From the NCBI RefSeq assembly GCF_000092205.1, contig NC_014216.1, forward strand, positions 992,001-1,056,000: a stretch of DNA of 64,000 nt, read 5' to 3'. Position numbers and translations under genes: made by a program. The notes under the pieces were generated by a model. That model saw nothing but the letters and a program-made list of their open reading frames with translations, ran no database searches and was not told the origin of the DNA. Source of the DNA: Desulfurivibrio alkaliphilus AHT 2 (GTDB lineage: Bacteria > Desulfobacterota > Desulfobulbia > Desulfobulbales > Desulfurivibrionaceae). Shown here piece after piece: positions 44,743 through 53,342 of the stretch. The first letter of the stretch is position 1, and each line of letters opens with the position of its first letter.

Positions 44743-45981
44743 TCACGCGCTCCTTATGGCCTGTTGCAAGTCCTGTTGCAGATCTTCACTCTCTTCAATG
44801 CCGGTGGAAATTCTGATCATCCCTTCCCGTACCCCCATGGCGGCCCGTTGCTCCGGGGAAAACTCGGTAAAAATGGTGGAGGCGGGATGAATGGCCAGGG
44901 TTTTATTATCGTTGATGTTGGTGGCTCGTTTGATCAGGCGCAGCCGGTCCAGGCAGGCAAAACACTCGTCCCGGCCGGCCAGCTCAAAGGTGAGAACGCC
45001 GCCATACCGGCCGGCAAACTGCCTTGAGGCCAGTTGATGATAAGGGTTGTCCGGCAGGCCGGGATAGTTAACCGCCCCAACCTCCGGCAACCGGCTGAGA
45101 AAACGTGCCAGATCAAGGGCGTTTTGGCAGCTTTTCTCCAGCCGCAGCGCCAGGGTCTCCAGGCCCAGGGTCTGCAGCCAGGCATTGTGCGGTGCCAGAC
45201 AGGCCCCAATGTTGCGGGAAATCTCCCGGCGCAGGGCAACTAGCAGGGCAAAGGGTCCAAAGCCCTTGGCAAACTCCACCAGCCGGGGTGATTTTTGCCA
45301 GTTGAAACTGCCATGATCGATGATCAGACCGCCCACCGACGTGCCGCCCCCGGAAAGATACTTGGTGGAGGAGATCACCTCGATGTCCGCCCCCAGTTTG
45401 CCGGCCGGGCAGAGATAAAAGGTGGTGGCGGTGTTGTCCACCACCAGGGGCACCTCTTTGGCCCGGCAAATGGCGGCCAGGGCGCCAAGGTCGACCACTT
45501 CCAGTTGAGGATTGGTAATACTTTCGCAAAAGACGGCCCGGGTGTCGGCATCGATGGCGGCCGCCACCTGCTCCAGGTCGTCCATATCGACAAACCTGGT
45601 TTCCAGCCCCCAGGGGGCCAGGGTGTGGGCCAGCAGGGAAGCGGTGTTGCCGAACAGTGAACGGGCGGCGACAATATTGGTGCCGGCGCCGGCCAGGGCC
45701 ATGATGGTGGTGGAAATCGCCGCCATCCCGGAAGACAGAGCCACCACCCCGCGCCCGCCGGCCAGAGCCTGCACCCGGCCTTCCAGTTCAGCCACCGTGG
45801 GGTTGGTTATCCTGGTGTAGGAATGGGCCGCCTTGCGACCGGCAAAGGCATCGGCGATTTCGGCGGCGGAGGTAAAACCGAAGGATACTGTGTCATAAAC
45901 CGGGCCACGCAGGGCATGATGGGCCGGATCGGCCGTCCCGCCGGGGCCACCATGTACCGCCCTGGTGGCAAAACCGCTCAT
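44743..45981 (-). CDS. metY: O-acetylhomoserine sulfhydrylase-type PLP enzyme
   Basis: A 412-residue Cys/Met-metabolism PLP enzyme; the lysine is in SSTKYLSGGG, with SYTRITNPTVAELE and ALSSGMAAIS typical of the family. It would make homocysteine from an O-acylated homoserine with sulfur from the HcyS thiocarboxylate. ATG 45981 overlaps the carrier stop (ATGA). Homoserine would come from Hom, whose gene is at the end of the window. Sulfide could also be the direct donor. Confidence 0.9.
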   Translation of the reverse strand: MSGFATRAVHGGPGGTADPAHHALRGPVYDTVSFGFTSAAEIADAFAGRKAAHSYTRITNPTVAELEGRVQALAGGRGVVALSSGMAAISTTIMALAGAGTNIVAARSLFGNTASLLAHTLAPWGLETRFVDMDDLEQVAAAIDADTRAVFCESITNPQLEVVDLGALAAICRAKEVPLVVDNTATTFYLCPAGKLGADIEVISSTKYLSGGGTSVGGLIIDHGSFNWQKSPRLVEFAKGFGPFALLVALRREISRNIGACLAPHNAWLQTLGLETLALRLEKSCQNALDLARFLSRLPEVGAVNYPGLPDNPYHQLASRQFAGRYGGVLTFELAGRDECFACLDRLRLIKRATNINDNKTLAIHPASTIFTEFSPEQRAAMGVREGMIRISTGIEESEDLQQDLQQAIRSA

Positions 45982-46190
45982 ACCGCGCCGCCACCCATAA
46001 AGTACAGAAACTCCACACTGTCGCCTTCCTGCAGCACCCGCTGGTCGAATTCGCCTTTATCCACGAAAGCGCCGTTGACCTGTACGGCCACCATGTCCGG
46101 CGATTCAACATTCTGCTGGGTCAGAACCAAGGTGACATTAACCTGATCTTCCGAAAATTCTTTGGCCTCACCATTCACTGTAATCTGCAT
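45978..46190 (-). CDS. hcyS: MoaD/ThiS-like sulfur carrier with extra C-terminal residues, HcyS-like
   Basis: A 70-residue beta-grasp carrier (MQITVNGEAKEF through GDSVEFLYFMGGGAV). The glycines at 66-68 are followed by A69 and V70, so the usual C-terminal Gly-Gly is masked and would need proteolysis. A JAMM peptidase gene lies three genes downstream. ThiS or MoaD proteins normally end in GG. First gene of the operon; ATG 46190 has GGGGTGCG upstream. Confidence 0.9.
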   Translation of the reverse strand: MQITVNGEAKEFSEDQVNVTLVLTQQNVESPDMVAVQVNGAFVDKGEFDQRVLQEGDSVEFLYFMGGGAV

Positions 46191-46530
46191 ATCGCACCCC
46201 GCAACGCAATAATCTTGAAAAATTGAAAAGTTAAACGGTTTTGTTTTTGGTAGCTGGTTGTGTTAATAAATTACCTGTCACCAGTCGGTGGCAAGGACCC
46301 TCATATATGCCATGACCTCCTGGTTTTTTCAAGCTTAATAAACCGTAAAATCGTGCCGACCAGCTCTTTTCACCGGGAACAATGTGGCAACATGCCTTAC
46401 CTTAACCAGGTTGACTGCTGCCACCTCACGGGTGGCGATAATTTTCTCTGTGAACCCTCTCCTTCTCATGGTAAATTTCCGAATTAAGCCGCAAACCAAA
46501 TCTTTACCATAGCAGCCTGAGGAGATATTG
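46191..46530. other. Divergent intergenic region between hcyS and the FIST gene
   Basis: A 340 bp spacer. On the minus strand it includes a possible leader ORF (46278-46313) with an AGGAGG site, followed by about 90 nt of AT-rich leader before hcyS. No promoter is clear, and I could not match any riboswitch class by eye. Confidence 0.5.
46278..46313 (-). other. Possible leader peptide upstream of hcyS
   Basis: AGGAGG at 46316-46321 precedes two ATGs (46313 and 46304), giving MAYMRVLATDW or MRVLATDW before TGA. A CACC/GGTG hairpin overlaps its end. Too short to prove; a regulatory leader is possible. Confidence 0.3.
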
Positions 46531-47730
46531 ATGAAAATCGCCACCAGTCACAGTTGCCAGCCTGACACCTTGTCTGCGGTACAGGAATCCTGCCGGCAAC
46601 TGCGGCACCGACTTGCGCAAGACCCGGACATTCTTTTCGTTCATTGGTCGGTGCTTTACCCGGGAGAGGAATTGCGGAAACTGCTGGCCGACCAATTCCC
46701 CGACTGCCGGATCCACGGAGCCAGCTCATGCCTGGGGGGGATGACCGAAGAGGGGGTTTTTTCCCAGGATGGCCGAGGAATGGTGCTGATGGGCCTGGCC
46801 GACCCCCAGGGGGCTTACGGGGTTGCCGGCGGCAAGTTGGGAGCCAACACTCGCGAAAGCGCCGCCGACATCGTTCTTGAGGCCATCAATAACGCCGGGC
46901 GACCGGGAGAAATGCCCGATCTGGTCAGAATTTCCTCCGCGCCAGGCTACGAAGATGACATCATCACGGGTATTGAGACCGTACTGGGCCCGGAAACTCC
47001 TATCATTGGAGGCAGTGCCGCCGACAACCAAGTCCGGGGAGAATGGGAACTGATCACCCACCGGCAGCATTTACGCCAAGGCCTGGTGATCACCGTTTTT
47101 TATCCCTCCACCACGCTCTCCTTCGCCTTTCACAACGGCTACAGCCCCACCCAGGCCAAAGGGCGAATCACCAAAGGTGCCGGCCGGGTTATCGAGCAGA
47201 TAGATCACCAGCCGGCGGCCCTGGTTTACAATGACTGGACCGGCGGCATCATCTCATCGGCCCTGGAAAATCAAGGGTCGGTACTGGCCGACACCACCCT
47301 TTACCCTTTAGGTCGAGTGGTGGGGGAGATCGGTGGAGTGCCTTATTTCACCCTCGCCCACCCCGACCGGGTTACCGCCGGCCAGGGCTTAAGCCTTTTT
47401 GCCGACATCAAGGAAGGCGACGAAATCATTCTCATGCGAGGTACCGTGGAGACCCTGATTTCCAGGGCCGGCCGGGTAGCCCAGGCGGCCCTGCAGGCCA
47501 ACCGGTTGACCCCGGAGGAAATCAGCGGGGCCATGGTCATTTACTGCGCCGGCTGCATGCTCACCGTTAAGGACCGTATCGATGAGGTGTCACAATCCCT
47601 CAACTCGGCCCTGGGCGGGAAACCTTTTTTGGGGGCTTTCACCTTCGGCGAGCAGGGCTGCTTCCCGAGCGGGGAAAATCGCCACGCCAACCTGATGATT
47701 TCCGCCATAGTTTTCGGCCCCACCAGATAA
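46531..47730 (+). CDS. FIST-domain sensory protein
   Basis: A 399-residue cytoplasmic protein with FIST N (residues about 30-220; IHGASSCLGG, GPETPIIGGSAADN) and FIST C (about 225-395; CAGCMLTVKDR, GAFTFGEQG). FIST domains are thought to bind small ligands such as amino acids. ATG 46531 with GAGG upstream. It is followed 9 bp later by a hybrid kinase gene, so it is probably its input protein. Confidence 0.92.
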   Translation: MKIATSHSCQPDTLSAVQESCRQLRHRLAQDPDILFVHWSVLYPGEELRKLLADQFPDCRIHGASSCLGGMTEEGVFSQDGRGMVLMGLADPQGAYGVAGGKLGANTRESAADIVLEAINNAGRPGEMPDLVRISSAPGYEDDIITGIETVLGPETPIIGGSAADNQVRGEWELITHRQHLRQGLVITVFYPSTTLSFAFHNGYSPTQAKGRITKGAGRVIEQIDHQPAALVYNDWTGGIISSALENQGSVLADTTLYPLGRVVGEIGGVPYFTLAHPDRVTAGQGLSLFADIKEGDEIILMRGTVETLISRAGRVAQAALQANRLTPEEISGAMVIYCAGCMLTVKDRIDEVSQSLNSALGGKPFLGAFTFGEQGCFPSGENRHANLMISAIVFGPTR

Positions 47731-47739
47731 CGAACCGCC

Positions 47740-49473
47740 ATGCAACCGCTCAACAACGACGAACTGCTACGCGAGGCGCTGCTCGACCTGGCCAAAGCCC
47801 GCGAACTGGAGGAGCGCCAGCGGCGCAAATCGGAGGCCCTGTTGACCGGCCTGCGGGTGCTGATCAAACCGGCGGACAGTGCCCGGATGTTCAAGGAACT
47901 GCTGGCCGTATTACAGGAGATCCTCAACTTCGAAGAGGCCTTTGTCCTGGCCCGTCGCCCCGACGGCTCGCTGGTGCCCACCGTTGCCACCAGCGAGACC
48001 ATGCTGGCCGGCCGCTGGTTACCGCAGGCCATGTTACAGCGGGTGTTGGCCGGCAGGCCGGTCACCGTTTTTGATGTCGGGCAAATTGAGGAGTGGCGGC
48101 AACAACCGGCAGAGATTCTGGCCAAGGTCTCTTCGGCTCTGCATGTCCCCTTGCGCGAGGGGGAGCAGGCGGCTGTTCTGGTCTGCACCCATTCCCGGCG
48201 CAGCTTTTTTAACCGTAACCACCAGCGGCTGGCGGAAAATTTTTCCACCCTGGCCTCCCAGGCCCTGCTCAACGCCGAACGCCAGCAAATGGAGGACCAG
48301 CTTTTCCAGGCCCGCAAAATGGAGGCGCTGGGCATTCTGGCCGGAGGAATCGCCCACGACTTCAACAACATCCTGACCCCCATCCTCATCAACGCCCAAA
48401 TGGCCAAGCTGGAAGCGCGAGACAACCCCATTCTGGAGCAAAGCCTGCAACAAATCGAACAGGCCACCGAGCGGGCCGGGGCCTTGATTCAGCAAATTCT
48501 CGACTTCAACCGCCAGGGCAAACATGAACCCCAACCCATCCAGCTGGGCCCAATTATCAAGGAAGCCTTAAAATTTCTACGTTCCACCGTTGCTCCAAAC
48601 ATTGAAATGGAGTATACAAAAAAGGTGGACCACGACATGGTGGCCGCTGACCCCACGCAGATGCTGCAGGTAATCATGAACCTGGCCTTGAATGCGGCTT
48701 ATGCCATGCGGGATAGCGGCGGTCGGCTGGAAATTGAACTGAACGCCGGTGATCGCCTGCCACCTGTTGCCGCACCGGATGCCGAACAACAAGAGTCCTG
48801 GCTGAAGATGGTGGTCAGAGACCACGGCCCGGGGATCAACCCGGAACACCTGCATCGCATTTTTGATCCTTTTTTCACCACTAAAGGCAAAGGTGAAGGC
48901 TCCGGCATGGGCCTGGCCGTGGTCCACGGTATTGTCAGCAACCATGGCGGCACCATCAACTGCTACAGCCAGCCCGGCCAGGGTGCCACTTTTGAAATTC
49001 TGCTGCCCGAGATAACCGGGCGGCAACCGGCAACAACCGGCTCCTCCCCGCCGGCAGAGATGACCGGCGGACAGGAAACAATACTCTTGGTGGATGACGA
49101 ACTGCCGGTGGTGCAGGCCTTTGCCCCCAACCTGGAGAAACTCGGCTACCGGGTGGACACCACCACCAACAGCGAAGAGGCCTTGGCCATGATCCGCCGG
49201 TCCCCTAAGGCCTATGATCTGTTGATTACCGATTACAATATGCCGAGGCTAAACGGCCTCGAGCTGGCCCGCCAGGTGAAACAAACAGTGCCGCAACTGC
49301 CGATTATACTCTGTACCGGCTTCAGCGGTTATCTGGATGATGAGCAACAGGCACAAGACATTGCCACCTGCATAAGCAAACCATTCAGTATCGGCGAGAT
49401 TGCCGCCGTCATCCGCAATACTTTGAACCAAGATGGAAGACAAAACGATGGCCCACGTGCTGGTAATCGATGA
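47740..49473 (+). CDS. Hybrid histidine kinase with GAF and receiver domains
   Basis: A 577-residue soluble kinase: coiled N-terminus, GAF domain (about 40-180), HisKA with H206 (GGIAHDFNN), an HATPase (MNLALNAAYAM, DHGPGI, GSGMGLAVVHG), and a C-terminal receiver (LLVDDELPV, TDYNMPRLNG). No transmembrane segment. Its 3' end overlaps the sigma-54 regulator gene, so FIST protein, kinase and regulator form one signalling unit. Confidence 0.94.
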   Translation: MQPLNNDELLREALLDLAKARELEERQRRKSEALLTGLRVLIKPADSARMFKELLAVLQEILNFEEAFVLARRPDGSLVPTVATSETMLAGRWLPQAMLQRVLAGRPVTVFDVGQIEEWRQQPAEILAKVSSALHVPLREGEQAAVLVCTHSRRSFFNRNHQRLAENFSTLASQALLNAERQQMEDQLFQARKMEALGILAGGIAHDFNNILTPILINAQMAKLEARDNPILEQSLQQIEQATERAGALIQQILDFNRQGKHEPQPIQLGPIIKEALKFLRSTVAPNIEMEYTKKVDHDMVAADPTQMLQVIMNLALNAAYAMRDSGGRLEIELNAGDRLPPVAAPDAEQQESWLKMVVRDHGPGINPEHLHRIFDPFFTTKGKGEGSGMGLAVVHGIVSNHGGTINCYSQPGQGATFEILLPEITGRQPATTGSSPPAEMTGGQETILLVDDELPVVQAFAPNLEKLGYRVDTTTNSEEALAMIRRSPKAYDLLITDYNMPRLNGLELARQVKQTVPQLPIILCTGFSGYLDDEQQAQDIATCISKPFSIGEIAAVIRNTLNQDGRQNDGPRAGNR

Positions 49474-50866
49474 CGACAAAATGGTCTGCGAGACCCTCAA
49501 AACCCTGATCAGCTCCCAGGGTCACCAGACCGAAAGCGCCCTGACCCTGAAAGAGGGCATGGAGAAAAATACCGCCACCACCTTCGACCTCGTCTTTCTC
49601 GATATCAACCTGCCCGACGGCAGCGGCCTGGATGCGGTGGCAGACTTCCGCCAGGTCCCATCCCGGCCCGAGATAATCATTATCACCGGTGAAGGCGGGC
49701 CGGACAACGCCGCCCTGGCCATGAAGAGCGATGCCTGGGATTATGTTCGCAAACCGCTTTCCATACAGGATGTGCTCCTGCCACTGACCCGGGCCTTGCA
49801 GTACCGCCGGGAAAAGGCGGAGCAAAAACCACCACGGGCCCTGCGCCGCACCGAGATCATCGGCAACAGCCCGCCGGTCAATGCCTGCCTGGACCTGGTG
49901 GCCAAGGCGGCCGGCACCGACACCAGTGTGCTGATCACCGGTGAAACCGGCACCGGCAAAGAGCTTTTTGCCCGGGCCATCCACGCTAACAGTGAGCGCG
50001 CCGGCGAGGATTTCGTGGTGGTGGACTGCGCCTCTCTCCCTGCCACCCTGGTGGAGAGCATTCTCTTCGGCCATGAAAAAGGCACTTTCACCGGCGCCGA
50101 ACAGGCCCGGGAGGGGCTGTTTCACCAGGCTCACCGCGGCACCCTGTTTTTAGACGAAGTTGGCGAACTGCCCCCGGATACCCAGAAAAGTCTGCTGCGA
50201 GTGCTGCAGGAACAGCGTTTTCGCCCCATCGGCAGTTCCCGGGAAGTGGAAAGTCATTTCCGGCTGGTGGCCGCCACCAACCGCGACCTGGAAGCCTTGG
50301 TTGCCGGCGGCGACTTTCGCCGGGATTTGCTTTATCGACTCCGGGGCTTTGCCATCAACCTCCCCCCGCTGAAGCAGCGGGGGGAAGATGTGGTTGAACT
50401 GGCCCTGGCACAGCTGAACAAGTTAAGCAAACACTACCGGATTCCCACCAAGGGGCTCTGCCCCGGGTTCATGGAAACCCTGCGGAACTACGACTGGCCC
50501 GGTAATGTCCGGGAGCTGTTCAACGCCGTAGGGGCCGCCTTTGTCCAGGCCAAGGACGAACCCACCCTCTTTTCCATGCACCTGCCGGCCGACGTCCGGG
50601 CCGGAGCCAAACTCAAACAGGTTCAAGGCCAAAACGAAACCGGTCGCCACCCACTCCCCGCCGCCTCCGCTTCCGGCAACTTCGACCTCCCTCCCCCACC
50701 TCCCCTTAAGGCGGTGCGGGAAAAATCCCTGGTCAGCACCGAGCGCCGCTATCTTTTTGAACTGCTCAGCTATGTCAATCGCGATATGAACGAGGCCTGC
50801 GCCATTTCCGGGCTTTCCCGTTCCCAGCTTTACCGCTTGCTGCAAAAACACGGGGTTCAACGTTGA
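49448..50866 (+). CDS. NtrC-family sigma-54-dependent response regulator
   Basis: A 472-residue activator: receiver with D52 (VFLDINLPDG), AAA+ domain with Walker A GETGTGKE and Walker B GTLFLDEVGEL, and a Fis-type HTH (NEACAISGLSRSQLYRLLQKH). The sigma-54 contact loop reads GTFTGA in place of GAFTGA. ATG 49448 has GGAAG 8 nt upstream; the ATG at 49433 has none. Its targets are unknown; a nearby chemoreceptor gene follows at 51137. Confidence 0.94.
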   Translation: MAHVLVIDDDKMVCETLKTLISSQGHQTESALTLKEGMEKNTATTFDLVFLDINLPDGSGLDAVADFRQVPSRPEIIIITGEGGPDNAALAMKSDAWDYVRKPLSIQDVLLPLTRALQYRREKAEQKPPRALRRTEIIGNSPPVNACLDLVAKAAGTDTSVLITGETGTGKELFARAIHANSERAGEDFVVVDCASLPATLVESILFGHEKGTFTGAEQAREGLFHQAHRGTLFLDEVGELPPDTQKSLLRVLQEQRFRPIGSSREVESHFRLVAATNRDLEALVAGGDFRRDLLYRLRGFAINLPPLKQRGEDVVELALAQLNKLSKHYRIPTKGLCPGFMETLRNYDWPGNVRELFNAVGAAFVQAKDEPTLFSMHLPADVRAGAKLKQVQGQNETGRHPLPAASASGNFDLPPPPPLKAVREKSLVSTERRYLFELLSYVNRDMNEACAISGLSRSQLYRLLQKHGVQR

Positions 50867-50884
50867 ACGAGGGTGCTCACGCGA

Positions 50885-50920
50885 CAAAACTGACTCCCCG
50901 TTTTTAAACAGTCTGTTTTG
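50885..50920. terminator. Imperfect inverted repeat after the sigma-54 regulator
   Basis: CAAAACTGACT and AGTCTGTTTTG (one mismatch) around a T-rich loop, 19 bp past the stop. No T-tract follows on the plus strand, so it may be a processed hairpin or weak terminator. Confidence 0.4.
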
Positions 50921-51136
50921 CCGCCGACCGACCCCGGCCAATTCCGCCATCTGCAGTCTCTGGTGGTCAGGAAAGGACGTTAATTTAGGTTTGTAGTTTT
51001 CAACCATCCTATGGTATGGTTGCCGGATGTAAAGACACTGCCGCCACCTGGGGCCTATTGCCACATGGTGTCAGCCGCACCGGCTGCCTGAGCGCGAGCC
51101 ACCGCACGACTTTTTTCATGCTGCAAGGAGGGATGA

Positions 51137-53083
51137 ATGGGGTTCATCAACAGTCTTACCATCCAGAAGCGGCTGGTACTCGTACTGGCCATACCACTGC
51201 TTTTTTTATCTTTCATCCTCATCAGTGAGGCGAGAAACAACTTCCTTGACCTGCGGCAGGCCAGAACAACGCTGAACATCGCCGATATCGCCATCCATAC
51301 CGCCAACCTGGCCCATGGGCTCCAGGATGAGCGCACCTATTCCGATGCCTATCTTGGGAGCCGGGGCCAACAGAGGGGCAACGAGCTGGCTAGCACCCGG
51401 GCGACCATTGACCGCTCCTTGGCTGAGTTGCGGGAACACCTTGCTGCCACCGGAGCCGACCGGCATGTACCGGAACTGCAAACCCAGGTCCGCCAAGCTC
51501 TCAACGCGCTGGGCCGACTGCCGGAACTCCGCCGGCAGGTGGATAATTTTAGCATCGGCGGCGGCGACTCTTTTGTCGCCTACGCCGAGATCCTGGCTGA
51601 GGTACGAGCAACCTTGCAGGTGGTCTCGCAGGTTATCCCCAACCAGGAATTGATGCGCCTGATCGCCGCGCATTACAACTTCCTGGAATTCGTCATGCGC
51701 CTTAACGGCGAACGGTTGCTGATGGCCAACACCTTTGCGGCCAATGAGTTCGCCCCCCTGGCCTTTATGCGTTTTGCCGAAAGCCTGGCCGAGCAGAGGG
51801 TTTACCTGGAGAGTTTTGAAACCCTGGCCGACCCGGAAATTCGCCAGTACTACCAGGACCAGATGAACGCCCCTGCCGTCACCCGAGTTGCCGATCTGCG
51901 GCAGGTGGCCATCGACCACCGTTTCGGGGGTGGCTTCAACGTCGACCCCAACCGCTGGCTACAGGCCGTCAACGGCAAGCTAGACCTGATGAGCCAGGTC
52001 GAAGGGCGATTGATTGATAATTACCTGGAGCACGGCGCCGCCTACCGCTCGCAAAGCCTGACCCAGTTGATCAGCAAACTGGGTTTCGGCTTTGTGATCT
52101 GGTGGTCCACCGCCATCGTCGGCGCGGTGGTGATCATCAACCTGGTTCGCGCCTTCAAATCCATTTCCAGCGAGATCGGCGACGGCACCATCCAGGTTAA
52201 CTCGGCGGCCCATCAACTGGCCGCCACCAGCCAGATGGTGGCCGACAGCTCGTCACGGCAGGCGGCGGCGGTGGAGCAAACCTCCGCCTCCATGGAAGAG
52301 ATGAGTGCAATGATCAACCGCGATGCCGACAACGCCCTGCAGGCGGATGCCCTGATGCGGGAGGCCAACGACGTCTTGAGCAGGGCCGACGGCTCGATGA
52401 AAAAGTTGATTGAGTCGATGAACGAAATCAGCAGCGCCTCCCTGGAAACCCAAAAAATCGTTAAAACCATCGACGAGATCGCCTTTCAAACCAACCTGCT
52501 GGCCTTGAACGCCGCCGTGGAAGCGGCCCGGGCCGGCGAGGCCGGCGCCGGCTTTGCAGTGGTGGCCGACGAGGTGCGGAACCTAGCCATGCGGGCCGCC
52601 GAAGCGGCCCAGAACACCTCCTCCCTGATCGAGGGGACCGTCCAGAAGGTCCAAGGCGGCACCACCCTGGTGGACGAAACCGGGGGTTCCTTTACCGCCG
52701 CCCGGGAGGCAGTGCAGAAAATTGCCATCCTGCTGGCGGAAATCGCCACCGCCTCCCGGGAAGAGGCCGACGCCGCCAAGCAGGTTAACGAGGCCATCAG
52801 CCACATCGACAGCGCTACCCAGGAAAACGCCGCTTCCGCTGAAGAAACTGCCTCGGCGGCCAACGAACTGTCCAGCCAGGCCGAATCCATTCAGCAGCGG
52901 GTGGCCGAACTGATGGCCATGGTGGGCAAGGAGATTGAGACAACGTATGAAGACCGCAGCCTGAAGAGGCCGTCATCGGCACCCCCAAGGGAACCGAGCC
53001 GAGCGGCCCTGCCGGCCCAAAAACAAGAGGCCAAACCAAAACCACCGCCCAAACAGGAATTGGAACCTTTTGACGATTTTTAA
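51137..53083 (+). CDS. Methyl-accepting chemotaxis protein with NIT-type sensor domain
   Basis: A 648-residue receptor: transmembrane helix 1 ([15 protein letters not shown]), a periplasmic nitrate/nitrite-sensing-like all-helical domain (about 40-300, with [16 protein letters not shown]), helix 2 ([19 protein letters not shown]), and the MCP hairpin ([32 protein letters not shown]). The tail is Pro/Lys rich and lacks a CheR-binding pentapeptide. ATG 51137 follows GGAGG. Followed by a strong terminator. Confidence 0.94.
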   Translation: MGFINSLTIQKRLVLVLAIPLLFLSFILISEARNNFLDLRQARTTLNIADIAIHTANLAHGLQDERTYSDAYLGSRGQQRGNELASTRATIDRSLAELREHLAATGADRHVPELQTQVRQALNALGRLPELRRQVDNFSIGGGDSFVAYAEILAEVRATLQVVSQVIPNQELMRLIAAHYNFLEFVMRLNGERLLMANTFAANEFAPLAFMRFAESLAEQRVYLESFETLADPEIRQYYQDQMNAPAVTRVADLRQVAIDHRFGGGFNVDPNRWLQAVNGKLDLMSQVEGRLIDNYLEHGAAYRSQSLTQLISKLGFGFVIWWSTAIVGAVVIINLVRAFKSISSEIGDGTIQVNSAAHQLAATSQMVADSSSRQAAAVEQTSASMEEMSAMINRDADNALQADALMREANDVLSRADGSMKKLIESMNEISSASLETQKIVKTIDEIAFQTNLLALNAAVEAARAGEAGAGFAVVADEVRNLAMRAAEAAQNTSSLIEGTVQKVQGGTTLVDETGGSFTAAREAVQKIAILLAEIATASREEADAAKQVNEAISHIDSATQENAASAEETASAANELSSQAESIQQRVAELMAMVGKEIETTYEDRSLKRPSSAPPREPSRAALPAQKQEAKPKPPPKQELEPFDDF

Positions 53084-53118
53084 CCGCATCCCACGGATGC
53101 GCTAACCTGAACAGCACC

Positions 53119-53170
53119 AAACAAAAGCGACCACCGGGCTCCACAATAGCCCGCGTGGTCGCTTTTGTTT
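53119..53170 (+). terminator. Long perfect-stem terminator after the chemoreceptor gene
   Basis: AAACAAAAGCGACCAC (53119-53134) and GTGGTCGCTTTTGTTT (53155-53170) are perfectly complementary, with an inner GGGCT/AGCCC stem in the loop and a TTTTGTTTATT exit. Confidence 0.85.
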
Positions 53171-53191
53171 ATTCCACCACGGTGAAACAAG

Positions 53192-53235
53192 GTAAACGTT
53201 CGGCAGAGAGTACTAACCTGCCGGCCTATCAGGCC
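53192..53235 (+). repeat. Secondary repeat module, copy 2
   Basis: GTAAACGTTCGGCAGAGAGT then ACTAACCTGCCGGCCTATCA; it abuts the long palindrome starting at 53236. Same order as at 56251-56401. Confidence 0.75.
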
Positions 53236-53342
53236 GTAAACGTTCAGCAGTGCCGCAGGTTCGGGCAAGCAGCCAGGCGCAGCGTACATCAGTACGTAAG
53301 CCTGGCTGCTTGCCCGAAGATGCGGTGCTGCTGAACGTTTAC
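53236..53342. repeat. Long palindromic repeat, copy 6
   Basis: GTAAACGTTCAGCAGTGCCG and its inverse CGGTGCTGCTGAACGTTTAC, with an inner stem TCGGGCAAGCAGCCAGGC against GCCTGGCTGCTTGCCCGA. Its end supplies the TAA stop of pepA (53339-53341). Lies between the convergent chemoreceptor and pepA genes. Confidence 0.9.

Noticed and set aside
46278-46313. Selenocysteine reading of the TGA in the hcyS leader ORF
   Set aside because: Only a few codons follow to the next stop and no SECIS-like hairpin of suitable spacing is visible.
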